In this document: piece after piece, positions 24,541-36,439 of the stretch
Position numbering within the stretch: position 1 is the stretch's first letter
Layout of the letters: each line of letters begins with the position of its first letter
Source of the DNA: Trichobilharzia szidati
Lineage: Eukaryota; Platyhelminthes; Trematoda; Strigeidida; Schistosomatidae
Length of the DNA stretch: 64,000 bases
Assembly (NCBI GenBank): GCA_944472155.2
Contig: OX235279.1
Location: 155,022,199-155,086,198, forward strand
Direction: 5' to 3'
The notes under the pieces: model-generated
What the model was told of the DNA's origin: nothing
Databases searched by the model: none
Seen by the model: only the letters and a program-made list of their open reading frames with translations
Position numbers and translations under genes: made by a program

Positions 24541-25165
24541 TAAGAGATAGTATATGCACGCAGATTGCTCTAGGAACTTAGTCAGTCCTGCTCAAAAACA
24601 CCTACCACAGTGTGGCGCCCCCAACAGTTTGATATTAGAAAGCAAAAGGACTGAGCGAAGAAAAATTTACTTTTCAATTAGATCCTCATCTCTGGCTCTA
24701 CTCTAATAAATATACAGCATTTTTATTATAATACACAACAATTTACCAATCAAGTGGCGATATTTCTGTTAACAATAATTAGTCAGTATCAACATTTTAG
24801 TGGGGTGAAAGTTAGTACACACAATTAAAAGGTAGAAATGGTTGCAACACTTGGATCACATAATACGTAATTTTGGAAAAATGAGGCGTAATTATGGAAT
24901 AAGCGAGTGCCCAAGTTGATTCCGTAACAGGTTCTTAAAGAAAAATAAGACGATTTGGACAATTTTGATAGCATTATTAGAAGACGGAGATTATCTGAAA
25001 AATGTGATGTATTTGCGCTATACATTTCGAACAATCTGATCACACATTTACTTGTCAAGTCAATATATATGGAAAAGTTAAATTAAACAAAGTGACAAAA
25101 AAAGAATTAAGAATAATTAACAAAAACGTTTGGTAATCCAATCAAATAAGGATTACCAAGGTAGG
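24541..25165. other. no recognisable gene
   Basis: AT-rich sequence; nothing recognised. Confidence 0.45.
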
Positions 25166-25169
25166 TTAA

Positions 25170-25690
25170 GAGTTATAACAAACTGTTTTTGAATACACAA
25201 AGGGGGCTTAAGTTCATTGTACATCTTAAAACAAGTTCCTTTAAGGGAGATACACAAATGCCGATGTCTATGTTTCGCTTAGTAATCTCACCACATATAA
25301 ATTCCACTGTCTTCATCAACAGTACATTATTGAACAAGGAGGATAAATCAACAGATACCATAAGCTTGTCATTCCCATTAAGATCTCTTATTTTTCCGAC
25401 AAATTCAAAACTAGGGTTTAAACTACGGTTTACCAAATCGCTATGCGGGGGTTTCAGATGGTTGATGAAGCTCCTGAAACTTCTGCAAAAAGATTCGGTA
25501 AAACATAGCTTAAACCCTAGTTTTGAATTTGTCGGAAAAATAAGAGATCTTAATGGGAATGACAAGCTTATGGTATCTGTTGATTTATCCTCCTTGTTCA
25601 ATAATGTACTGTTGATGGAGACAGTGGAATTTAATGCTATGAGAAGAGTGATGGCAAAGAACAGAGTGAAACGGATATGTATCCCGGCTG
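25170..25690 (-). mobile_element. PLE-2 reverse transcriptase fragment folded into a 123-bp palindrome
   Basis: Both strands encode the same RT segment: FEFVGKIRDLNGNDKLMVSV then DLSSLFNNVLL (palm A of a Penelope RT; the catalytic aspartate precedes LSSLF). The arms are 25299-25421 and 25510-25632 with an 88-nt spacer. The minus-strand copy continues past the palindrome (ITKRNIDIGICVSPLKELVL, CTMNLSPLCVF) to about 25170, so it is the parent. The plus-strand copy ends just after the arm. Frames are open by chance of the duplication; no complete RT is present. Confidence 0.85.
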
Positions 25691-25724
25691 AAGCCCTATG
25701 TTCCGCTGTAATCACAAGGAGTGA

Positions 25725-26345
25725 ATTATTATTATTCCCTTGGGTTCTGAGTGGTACATAGGACTTAAAAGCTGAGGCACATCTGCGTTTAGTCCTGCTC
25801 TCTGCAATCATCTGTAGCTGGCCCTACAATTACCGGTAAGCATTCATCTCCCCTCACACGATCTGCTTAATGTCGTCCCAGGAGCATCATCCAACTCACC
25901 GTTTCTCATTCACATTCCTCCAGAGCGACTATCTGGCGCACAATGGCACTCAGTAGTCCCCTCAGCCTGCATCTAATTCATACATTTCTATTTTCTTCAA
26001 CATATTTGTTGGGTTAAAGGTTTTTTGCTGGTTCTTCCCCAGAGTTCCTTGTTGCTAATCCTCTCTGACCAGTCATCTGATCTTCAGTATGGAACGAGAG
26101 AAGACAGTTGTTGATAAAAATCTTCAGTAAGTGGCCTGTAGGAAATGCTTTCCATGACGCTTAAACTGAATCCCTGACCCACACAGATGAACTGACTTAA
26201 CTCCTGTCCTCACTGCTTCAATCGTTTCGTTGAGTTTTCCGTTGTAAATCACTTGACGTGTGTCACGCTCATCATATAGCTGTGTCTAAATGAAGTTGAT
26301 ATAGATTTGGGGCACGCCGTAGTGTTGAAGTGGTTTCCAAATTAC
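25725..26345 (-). mobile_element. RTE LINE, decayed 3' half
   Basis: Begins with the minus-strand RTE 3' end (attattattcccttgggttc...acataggactt). Homology continues through the C-terminal region (cagtcatctgatcttcagtatggaacgagagaagacagttgttgat) to the palm (gtgttgaagtggtttccaaattacttcgccgtcaatc), with deletions and frameshifts. Confidence 0.85.
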
Positions 26346-26409
26346 TTCGCCGTCAATCCTCAGATACATGAAAAATAAAGTGTGACCATCGTCAGTCTAT
26401 AATGCCCAT

Positions 26410-27290
26410 AAAATGTTCTTGTATTGTTTTATGTAATTTCAAAGGACTGATTAGCGAACAAAGAATATTCCTTTCGATAACATTGTCTTCTTCACTAGGT
26501 TCCCTAGTCATATGCATCCATAGTAATTAAGGAGTTATTCATATTGAAAACAACAGTAATGTTTTTTTTTAAATGACAACGAATTACTGAAATTGAAATT
26601 TCCAAGAGGTGGCATATATGTGAATAGATTGTTAATCATACATTATAGTCCCAAACATGTGTGGATGTGTGATAACATTCATGAATGTAACACTAAATTG
26701 AGTTGAACACCAGTTTTTCAAAGTAATTTATATCATCATCAACAACGAATATATAATGGAAAGTAATGAATGTCTGCTCATGACTGATGTTCATCTTGAA
26801 TTCTATTCATATCAGTGATAAACCTCATAACTAGGTGAATGACAATATCAAACATAAACACGGAGAGAAAATGAGGTGTAAGGTGATTGCTGTGTGTCCT
26901 TGAGTGTCAGTGAATTCCTATGTTTACATCAGGAACACAAATGGTCTGCATAAACACACAGAATGGAAGGTCATACCCAAATAGTGAGACTTAATTCGGC
27001 ATTTCCACAGTAAACCTGAGTAGCAATAGTGGCTGGTCCCTTTGCTATTACACACAGAGTTGTGGTTGTTTTACGCGAGAATTCAGTTAGCCTCCGTGCT
27101 GTTTGGTGGAATATTCACTATCCAGAGTGTTTTGGCAATATATTCGGGTACCCGATAGATGATAGAAAAAGTTTCTCCTTCAGTGCTGGCTAAATAGCTT
27201 TATGGCTTGTTTTTTTAGATCAGGTGATCTAATATCGAACTTTCAGTATAGGGAAAATCCTCATTTAGACATTTAGAAAGCAGGAGGATT
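26410..27290 (-). mobile_element. PLE-3 remnant: endonuclease C-terminus and 3' UTR
   Basis: The reverse complement of 26410-27290 aligns with 11700-12490: the block IIYRVPEYIAK (near 27150), the LCV...PATIAT block near 27050, a shared UTR including aactggtgttcaactcaatttagtgttac (near 26690-26720), and the terminal ATCGAAAGGAATATTC-type tail near 26470. Broken frames throughout. Confidence 0.75.
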
Positions 27291-27309
27291 AAGTTCTCTA
27301 ACTGCCCAC

Positions 27310-27870
27310 AAGCTTTCATTCTTCTCTTCACCACTCATATTCTTCTCCATGTTACTGTCGGATTCCCCCTACACACATAAGCATAGACAACTTATCACTG
27401 ACTTGCCATTCGCCCTGCAGTCGAGTGATGGAGTGACTAGCGTATAATGTCACTTGAATATTTTCGCAGCTTAGTATATGTCCAGTCCAACTACATCTCC
27501 AATTCCTTCTTTATATTTGTTGGTTGTGCAGTACTTTCTTAGCCTGCTGGCTTATTTCTTCTGGCTAGTTGGACATCTGATTTTCGGTACCGAGGCAGTA
27601 AATGCAGCTAACTGTTAATGAAAGTCTGTAGCCTCATATTGGAAATATTTTTGCTTATGTGAGCGCATGTGCACCAAGTCTCTGAACCATTTTATCGAAA
27701 CAGTGATTAACTTGATGTCGAATCCAAAGTAAGCAGTTTTGGCAGTTTCAAATACTTGAATTTTTGAATCCATGCTACTGCGGTGTCCCAAATCAGTGCA
27801 GAAAAAATGTTCAGTGCGCTTCTTGGTGATTCCCACCGATTCCGAATAAATGATGTATCTGCCGATGATG
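27310..27870 (-). mobile_element. RTE LINE, decayed fragment
   Basis: Matches the C-terminal region of the RTE in the minus sense: ccactcatattcttctccatgtta, cagtccaactacatctccaattcc, tatttgttgg, ctggctagttggacatctgattttcggt and tgatggtg-equivalent text near 27700. No open frame of useful length. Confidence 0.75.
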
Positions 27871-28384
27871 AAATCTGTAGGAATGTATCACCAAACTATT
27901 TTTTTTGCTTTTCCTCTTTTGCATCAAACTTTCAGTAAATTTAATAGTTTACTCATGTGAAATTTATTTGCTTAAGTGTGAATTAGGTATACAGGAAGTT
28001 ATATCCTTCCATTGTGTTATGTATATATTGAACGGCACCTCCCCCAAAATCAGTTAAACCAGTGTGCATAGACGACTGACTACAGGATGAACTCCCTTCA
28101 TAGAGGTCTTATGGTTATTCGTGACCAGGGAGGTCCACGACGTCTGTTATAGGAGCAGACACTCGCCGGTGGTCGCAGAGCTATACAGCTTGCTGACCGA
28201 TGGAAATTGAAATTTAGTAGCTGAATGGCAACCTGAAGGTACGGGCTTGATCCTGTCTCTGATGACTGACAACTATAGAACCAGATTATGAAGGTCGACC
28301 ACTTATTTAAGATCATAGAGTATCTTTTATTATCCAGTTCTGATAGCAAGTGAGGTCTTTTGTGTTTAAATTTAAAATTTAGAT
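27871..28384. other. no gene; possible tRNA-like trace near 28215
   Basis: A short stretch gtagctgaatggcaacctgaaggtacggg...ttgatcctg resembles a decayed SINE head. Otherwise nothing is recognised. Confidence 0.4.
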
Positions 28385-30310
28385 CAAGTATTCAATTATC
28401 CCTATTCCTTATAGAACCAATGCTTTCCTTCTGCAACCAAGTGTAGGGTCGTGTTCTTAAACCACACTTTTAGACAGGATACACGTCGAACGCTCAATAT
28501 GCCTCACTCCACAGGAACAAGTTACCTGATATGCATGCACACAGAAGTGTTCACATGAGAGACTCTGTATCTCAGGTTTCTGCAGACCAGTCAACGACTT
28601 GAGAAGAACACGACTCTTAGCTTCGCTGTCAAATAGTTTTATTCCCGAGGACACTGGAAGTCTTCACGTGTTAAGTCTCCTTTCTGTTTTGGCAAAAATG
28701 ATGTTTGATTCGTCTGCTTCCATCAATGAGTCCTGGAGGTGTATCTATTTGAGATGAAGATTTCCACCAGGGGGTCAAATTCTTCTTCTAGATTGTCAGG
28801 GCTACAGATATGTCAGATCCGACTGGCGAGGGATTTAATTAAGTTTCACTGTCTTTCGAAAAGGATCCAACTGTGGAAATTTGTCAGTTGACCATTCCAT
28901 GTGAACTGACCTTCTTAAGTTTCCATCGTCTCTCCTCGTCAGCTCCACATGAAGAAACAGAATTTCGGATTCGTTTTCCATTTGAAGAATTCATCTCATT
29001 CCTGGATGTCAGTTGTTAAATACCTGTCACAACTGACTGGGGTTGTAATTATTGTCACGAAGGATGAAAGTATCGTCCGTGTATCACACATACGGGGAGA
29101 AATTATCAGCAGTCAACTTCAATGGACCGTTGAATGTCAGCTGAAATCAAGACAGCCTCTACAGACATGAGAACACAGCACCAACGACATCGGAGCACGC
29201 TCATATTTGGGGCGAGACAGGCAGTGAAACCAGGTACATAACGCTAGATTCATTAGGGAAGGAAGTGTTGATTGAAGTGTAATGATATTAAACTGGACAT
29301 TCGGTTAGTTTCAAGTTAGATTAAGATGTGGAAAGATGGGGGTTCAGTTTAGACCCGTGACAGACTAGACAGAGATTCGGTGGAGGGTATATCAGGGTTG
29401 GTTAGAGGTATGTTAGGGTTATGTGATGGAGAGATTTAGTCGGCAGAGCACAATGGCCCTTTCCGTAGTCACTGGTGCAGTGTTCGCGTCTGTTGGTTGT
29501 CTAAAGTTGAGCCCTGTCCCTTCCCTCTCCTTGTGTCGATCGCGTGCGAATTCACCTCAAAGTTATTCACTATCTTAGCCTATCATGTGTTAGACATACA
29601 TTGAGTGGGTGATATTGACCTGTCGAAAAACCAAATAACCATCACCATCGAATCACTCGGGATCTTCTGGTTGCGGGACCAACCCTGATTATCCATTTAT
29701 CCAGTTGGGCAGGAATTCGGTGATCCCTGAATTCTAGTATCTGTCAGTTCGTGACACAACGCCATTACCCTTACCCACAATATCTTAGATAAGCACATCC
29801 ACTTCACGCCGCACATAGTGAACCCGAATGCCCACGATTTCTCATCAAGACACCATCCAGTAGCTGTCAGTCAATAGGAGATTGATGTCAATGTAGATTT
29901 CGTCATGGGTGGGTGGACGAAACAGCTATCCAGTGTACCTTCTGCTTGTCTTCGGGTGATTCTTTGTCACCGATGTTAGTTAGTGGCGAAATACCAACAA
30001 AAAGATTTATTGAAATTCCTAAACACACAAACAACCACCAATAGTCTAAATGTATATAGATATATATACATGTTTGTTTTAATCTACGACCTTTGATAGC
30101 TTATTGTGTCTCACTGACTCTATTCATTCCTGTTTTTATTCACATAACATAACAAAAATGAAGTATTTTATTCGATTAGGAATGTTACGCAATGTGTTTT
30201 TTCATGAGACATTTTATCACGTTTTGTACAATTATGTGTATCATTTTTCATATATGTGTGTGTACATAAAAACAATCTATTTATTGAGCTGTTATATGTG
30301 GAATTTGACC
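28385..30310 (-). repeat. arm B of the 1.9-2.0 kb inverted duplication, with PLE-2 RT/endonuclease
   Basis: Inverted copy of 14291-16280. The minus-strand frame 28654-28457 reads SRVLLKSLTGLQKPEIQSLS then YQVTCSCGVRHIERST, the same PLE-2 endonuclease as arm A but keeping CSCG. The RT YxDD region lies near 29050-29080 and the non-coding half extends to 30310. The last common bases are gaatttgacc (30301-30310); beyond that the two loci are unrelated. Confidence 0.88.
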
Positions 30311-30654
30311 TGCAGTATATTATGTATCAGTTTTGATCAAGGACTTATATCAGGACGGGAAGCACTGTATACCAACAAGGCGTACTGAAAAGTTATTTAT
30401 CCCCCCTACTCTGGGAATCTTACGCATTGTGTACTCACGACAGCACTGGAGAGCCGATTAAGAGTCTTCAGTTTACAAAGCAGGGTCGTTCATGGTTCAC
30501 TTGCTTAAGTCGGAATTCAATGGCCCATGTATTCTAAATGCTGCCAATTCACTAGTTTAGCGCAACAGCCACCAAATGTCACTGGCGCGTACACACACAC
30601 AACCTCACTGATCACATTGCAAAATAGCATAGTACACTAATTATTTAAGACATA
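30311..30654. other. no recognisable feature
   Basis: Unassigned DNA between arm B and a simple-repeat tract. Confidence 0.5.
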
Positions 30655-31185
30655 CTGATCTGTATAACTAACTAGCTAAGTAACTAACTAACAGACTGAC
30701 TAATTCACTAACGAAATATCTCCGCAATTAATTAACTGAAAAACTTGTTAAATAACTAACAAGTTGAATAACTGATTAAATTATCAACTAGCTAAATAAC
30801 TAATGAGCTAACAAATTAACTACATAAGTAAACAGCTCACTCACTAAGTAACTAAAAAACTAACTGACTAATTGTTAAGTATCTCACTTACAAGCTAACT
30901 AACTATCTGACTAATTAAGTAACTAACCAACTAAATAACTAACTAAATAGCTAGCTGAATAAATAACTAACCAAGGAAATAACTAACTGTGTAGTGTGTA
31001 ATAAATTAACTAATTGCTAGGTAATTTACTCACTAAGCAACTAAACAACTAACTAACAAAATAAGTACTTCAACAACTGCCTGATTAACTAGCCTAATAA
31101 CTACGTATTTACCCAAATAACTAAATAAGTAACCAACAAACTAACTAAATTAATGACTATCTAACCGACTAACTAATTGACTAAG
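30655..31185. repeat. degenerate (TAAC/CTAA)n tract, about 530 bp
   Basis: Almost entirely built from aactaact-like words with frequent single-base changes and short interruptions. No longer period is obvious. A short echo ctaactaactaacta is at 32252-32266. Confidence 0.9.
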
Positions 31186-32539
31186 TCAGATGGTCTCGAC
31201 AGTTATAATTTCAACCTTTAAGTTTCTGACACTGGAATACGAGATTTCTACTAGCGGATAATGTCACTCAGTTTTAACGGCCAGGCTACTAAACACACCA
31301 TCACTCTGACCAAGCCACAAGGATGTCATAGCACCTTAAGCAAACTTTGACCAGAGTTATGGCGCTAGTGGCATTCCCTATGGATAAGAATAGCTCGTCA
31401 TCCTGACGGTATTTAGCTTGGAGTCACTACAGTTTAGCCCCACCCAGCGAAACCACGTTGAGTAGCTGGATTCGGGCCAAACATACTGCCATACCCTGTT
31501 CACTTGCAGTTAGTAGGACGCAACGATGAGATATTTGGCTATCTCATTGTTTCACTCTATAGAGCAGATTAGCAGCTGGGTTCATTTCTTCGCAGTAGTC
31601 ACCAAGAGGTGTTCGTGCATTTAATAAAGTGGAGGCAAGTTAGATGATTTGCTGAAATTCCGATATCTACCCATGACCTGCCTTCCAGGAAACCGAAAGA
31701 AACCCAGGGTTGGCCCTTCGTAAAGTCCTATTAGCACATTCATTAGGCCAACCCACACACAACCCAGCCCGCCGTATTGTACAAGATCGAGACCTCCGAT
31801 CTACTAACTCACTTGCATAAACACTGTATCTGACATGGCAGCCCTGCCAAACGCCCTTCTAACAAAACCGCAATAGGGAGACTATATCACCACTTTCCAC
31901 TTCCTAACCACAGCTGGTCCTGACAGGCTGGCTCAACATCGGTTAGATGAGGGTCTCTAGGAGCCACCATTAGATCTCCGCATGAAGCCAAGACGTTTTC
32001 CCTGCACCTGTCAGTTGAGGTGAGTAGCCAGACACTAGTGCTGTTCATGCATTGGGTGGGTCTTAGCTCAGACCCAGCAAGCTAAGCCCTCCTCAGCAAT
32101 CACCACGTAGAGGCGCCCACCGCGTGTGACTGTTCACTTTTTCTACCACTATCCATACTCAATAGAGTTTCTTCATGTTCATACTTACAGCATCGTGTGC
32201 AATGTATGTAAAATGACCTAGACAACAAATTAGGCACTTGCTTGACTGACTAACTAACTAACTAGGCGACGGGTGAGATGATGACATGAAAGTCGACCAC
32301 CTTAGGAGAATCATATTTATTCCCACAGCCGATTAGGTCATTATACAATCATTTTCATGGGAAAACGAATAATTATCCTGTATAGAGTGACATCCGATAT
32401 AGCAAACACACGACTGTGCTCTCTATCCTAAGTGGACCACTGAAGTTAGACCCGAATACATTGTTCCAAATTCAACAACCTAGCTCAGAGAACTGAACAA
32501 AGCTAAAACGATATGATCATTTATTCCCAATAGTTTGTT
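31186..32539. other. no recognisable gene
   Basis: Less AT-rich than its surroundings, with no long frame. It may be an old repeat, but I see no second copy in this window. Confidence 0.45.
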
Positions 32540-32720
32540 TCGTATATGGAAAAAAATCCTATTTAGATATTAGGAAGGCAAAGAAAGACTGAGCAAAAGA
32601 TATTCGCTTTCGGTAAGCTCTTCTTCGTCTGGCTAATATAGTTGTATATACACATGCATATAATATTTAAAGAGTATTTGTTACTACCAACGACATTAAT
32701 GTGCTTTTTTTCTAAATAAT
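32540..32720 (-). mobile_element. PLE-3-type 3' tail module
   Basis: tgagcaaaagatattcgctttcggtaagctcttcttcgtctgg is a diverged copy of the tail at 24390 and 26460, followed by gtgctttttttctaaat, as in the other copies. Confidence 0.6.
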
Positions 32721-32879
32721 ATAGCCTTATTAGAAGGATGAACAGAACTATAGTTCAAATAGATATTTGTGAGTGTGGGTGACAGTATGCATAAAAATAT
32801 CCAGCACTAAAGTGAATATATGAGATAAAGTTGACGTAGAAAATTTGTGTGGCAGTTATACTATCATTATTGTTCCTTT

Positions 32880-33360
32880 CGGTTCTTCCTCTGCCTTTTT
32901 TAGCCTTCATGTCTTCGATTTTGTGTGAGAAATATTCTAGAGTCTCCTTGGCAGTTCAATTTATGTCTGTCGCCTCACTCCCAATTATTGTCTGTTCCAT
33001 GATCCGGCCCACGACAGTCAGGAATATTATCAGTGGCGACAGCAGGTAGACAGCCTTGTTTTTCTCATATCTTCCCTGTTTCAGAGGCGTCGCTGAGAAT
33101 TCCGTCGAAGATCATTTGGTATACGACATCATCATATGGCTGTGGTTGAATAACGGTGATAAAGGATTGCGGTACCAAACTCCTTAGTGTTGATGCAATT
33201 TCCTAATTACTTCGTCGTCAACGCTGTCGAACGTCTTTTCAAAGTTAATGAAAGTGAGATAGAGATTCGACTGCCATTCGAAGCTTTGTTTGATGATGAT
33301 GATGTGTAGAGCTGCGATTTGATTCCCACGTGTTTTGCTTTTCCCTAGCCTTTACTCGTT
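32880..33360 (-). mobile_element. RTE LINE palm-region fragment, decayed
   Basis: Minus-strand matches: tcttcgattttgtgtgag (SHKIED region), gtctgttccatgatccggcc...aggaatattatc (IVVDWIMRQ region), gtcgtcaacgctgtcgaacgtcttttcaaag (FEKAFDSVD) and gctgcgatttgattcc (QIAT). Frameshifted. Confidence 0.85.
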
Positions 33361-33479
33361 AACTAACATCAAATTGACGTGTTTAGTATCTATAAATATG
33401 CGACAGATAAAACAGATTTTGAGAGAAAGCTAGTTTATCTCTAAAAACTGAAAAACATTCACTTTTAGTTTTAGAAGTA

Positions 33480-33645
33480 GCATGCTCATGCTTTGTCAAT
33501 CAGTTACCGGATGGTAGTGACGCCGTTCTCGGCGTCTTGATCGAATCCCATCGAGTGACTTAAGTAATCTCGACATCATGAGTTGTCGTCAGTTAGAGAA
33601 CTATTATAGACAGAGAGTGCACAAACAATCTACAAGGTATCGTTA
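33480..33645 (+). mobile_element. SINE-like unit with tRNA-like head
   Basis: gtagtgacgccgttctcggcgtcttgatcgaatccc has B-box-like spacing, followed by gtcagttagagaactattatagacag, which resembles a SINE-2 body. Weak. Confidence 0.4.
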
Positions 33646-33680
33646 GATGGATCTTCAAATAAAAACTAATTGTAGGAAAA

Positions 33681-34055
33681 AAAGGAGAGGTATTATGACA
33701 GATGGGCTTCTTCGTCAGCCTCAGAAATCATCATTTGTGTGCGTGTACTGACATGACAATAACCTGACTGAATAGTTTTTGGATTCTTTTATTTATGGCT
33801 TCACCTTCTGTTGATGGTGATCAATCAGATTTGCTTATTTATTCAGGACTTGAATTGCTGAGGCTCTGTAAATTATATACGCTACGAATTTTTGATGATA
33901 AAGGTTGTTATCATTGCTGTCGTAGTTGAATATGATGTCCATCTCACAATGTGGGGAATATTTTCAGATGATCAGTTGGTTATAGTATCGTGTCCGTGTG
34001 TACATTAGAGTCAAGTTTAGACGAACCTTCGACTAAGCAACACTCTATCATAACA
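33681..34055 (+). mobile_element. diverged LTR of the gypsy-type element
   Basis: A purine-rich run aaaggagagg (33681-33690) precedes about 365 bp that align with the LTR at 56210-56569: ctgaatagtttttggattctt, tatttatggc, gtggggaatattttcagatgatcagttgg, and the terminus cactctatcataaca. No integrase is found to its left, so it is a remnant or solo LTR. Confidence 0.75.
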
Positions 34056-34264
34056 AGAACTACTGAAAAACCAGTATGGATTACTGGATAGTCTTGTCGT
34101 CCCTCTACTTTGGGACTCTTCTGCAGCAAACACCCACTGGGGTACACTGAATCCAAAATCTTCTAACTACAGGGTGACCTCATAGACCACGTTCAGGCAA
34201 GGAAATAGTTACTTGTCAGTGACACTGACCGGTGGTGATAACACTGTATCATGAAACAGACATT

Positions 34265-34450
34265 GAATCGGGTCCCAGTGGCTTGATGGTCTACGAGCAC
34301 GCCTTCTAAAGTGGGAGGTCTTGGGTTTGGATCCCATTAGGCGTGTACTTGTGTGGAATCCCAAAACTGGCAGAACGAAGCAGCCGTCCAGTAGGCCAGT
34401 AGCGGTTTCCAGTGATTCTCTCTAACTGATGCGTTGGTTCGTGACAGGAA
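34265..34450 (+). mobile_element. SINE-2 copy
   Basis: tRNA-like head ggtcccagtggcttgatggtctacgagc with B-box ggtttggatcccatt, then the family body (agcagccgtccagta...ggtttccagtgattctctctaactgat). No poly(A). Confidence 0.7.
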
Positions 34451-35230
34451 ATCTGCATTGTGAATGTCTAATACTTTCAGAATTCAAACCTCTGTCGCTT
34501 CTTTTCCAGAGCTTTTAAATTCTAATGTATTTATAGCAAGTTTTTCGTTTCTCCTAGTGGTGATGACTACTGTTAAGTGGGAAACCTAGTTTTAGGACTT
34601 TAGGACATATATCACCATGAAATTAAAATCATAATAATAATTATTATTAATCAGTAGATAAGCGTATAGTTTTAGATTATAATATAATACTTACCTCCTT
34701 CTTTTCTACATGTACCCCTCCCAACTTACCCCACCTTTTTCATTCATTCCAATAATTCATATATATATAATATATGAAAGTACACCACATTCTCGAGCCT
34801 CCTCCCCCCTTGTTCCACTGTCTTACACCTAGTCTCTCTTCTAATCGTTATCTTCCTAAATCATTGCACTATTGATTGGTTACTGATAAATTAAGCAATG
34901 GATAAAAGCCCATAATTAGCTGATTGATGCTTGATTTCAGCAAAAAGTAATCATGAAATCCACCAATCAGAGAACGTCTGCAAGATGCGTAGGCGTCAGA
35001 CCGATAATCTAGTGTGTATAGATAGTCTCTTTAAATTGATTGAATTTTAAAATGTGTAGAACCATTCTGCACAAAAGTGCACACGCCTAGAATTCAGTGT
35101 TAATCCCGTCCCACTACCCGCGCACCACCACCATCCACATACCTTTCTTATGTGCATCTTTAAAAATTCAAAAAGTATTTTTATAGTAACATCATGTGAT
35201 TCGGGATTTTGTTCATTAAATTAATAAAGC

Positions 35231-35276
<46 letters not shown>

Positions 35277-35424
35277 GAAGCTTCATTTTGAAAAATGTGT
35301 TTGTATACACAATACAGAATGTTATCCAGAATGTTTTTATATGACAGGCTATTAATTGCAAGTGCCCAATAAAATGACTAGTAGAAGATCTGACACTTCA
35401 TGTGGGTGATTTTGTATAATTTAT
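34451..35424. other. no gene; (AAT)n microsatellite at 35231-35275
   Basis: AT-rich. A pure AAT/ATA repeat of about 45 bp is at 35231-35275 and a (TA)n run is near 34758. Confidence 0.7.
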
Positions 35425-36170
35425 TAGGCGACAAAGACCTAAAGGCGAAGACAAGACTTCAAGAGGACATTAGAGAAGACAGTAAGCATCAATCCCCACC
35501 AACAGAAGAAATCTAAGAGAGGTCACCGCTTTCACTTACTTGACTTAGGCAGCATTGTTTCAACTACAGGTGAAGATGTTAAAGCTGGCCACCCAGAATT
35601 GGAAAAGCAAGAGAAAGCTTCATTAATTTGAAATCAGCATGAAATCTGCTGCATTCAGCACCATGAACAAGACTCAGATCTTTAAAACTAATATCAAATC
35701 AGTGATTCTATATGGTTCAAGGAACTGACGAGTGTCTCACAAAAAGCATTTCAAGTATGCGACTACAAACTTGTATTAGCAGCTGCTGGTGCTTTCTGGA
35801 TGCTGCAGTTCAGTTGGCTGGCTAGTAAGGAAGGATAAGCAATAAGGAACTCCGAAAGGAAACGAACTAATCAAGAACCTTCTGTCTAACGAATATACAG
35901 AAGGAAATGGAGATCCACTAGACATTCACCGTGGAGAGATCGTTGAGTGACATCAAGCGCCTGGAAAGTCCTCAAGTTGAGCCCGAACGCGGACGGCAAG
36001 TTCAGCTGAGCCCTAGGTTAACAGTAAGAAGTTCGAAAGAGGAGAGATTCAGGCTTATGAGAAATTGCGGAGCCACCTAAAGTACCACAGGGAACACAGT
36101 AAAATGATGATATGCTATCGAAGCGAAATGATCAACTTGGAGCCTAAGAGAATAATAACAGTGATATTTT
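35425..36170 (+). mobile_element. RTE LINE, decayed 3' half
   Basis: Plus-strand order follows the RTE C-terminus: ggcagcattgtttcaactacaggtg (SIVSTTGG), catgaaatctgctgcattcagcacc, actaatatcaaatcagtg (TNVKSI), gatcgttgagtgacatcaagcg (RPLSDIAR), ending ggagcctaagagaataataa. Many indels. Confidence 0.85.
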
Positions 36171-36224
36171 CGTTACTATACCATGTTGAAAACACTTTTT
36201 TTTCATCCAGTCATTGAAGTTAGG

Positions 36225-36435
36225 GGTCCTTTGTCTGTCATGTGCTCTCGTAGTATTCTCGAGACTTTTTTTTCCATATTTGTCAAGGGCGACAGCACTA
36301 TGTGCGACCAAATAGCTGCAAACAAGGCTTAAACACGGCTTTATGCTACATACAGTTGCCCCGCCTTGATAATTCTGTCAGCGTCAGTGGTTCGGTGGTA
36401 GAATGCCGGGATCGATTTGGATCATCGAAGCACTC
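36225..36435 (+). repeat. dispersed repeat ending in a tRNA-like segment
   Basis: Shares with 50200-50360 a block of about 140 bp (tgctctcgtagtattctcg, gcgacca/gcgacct, gcaaacaaggcttaaacacggc, cttgataattctgtcagcgtc). Here it runs into gcgtcagtggttcggtggtagaatg, a tRNA-Gly-like A-box region. In the 50-kb copy it runs into the SINE-1 head. Confidence 0.6.
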
Positions 36436-36439
36436 CCTA

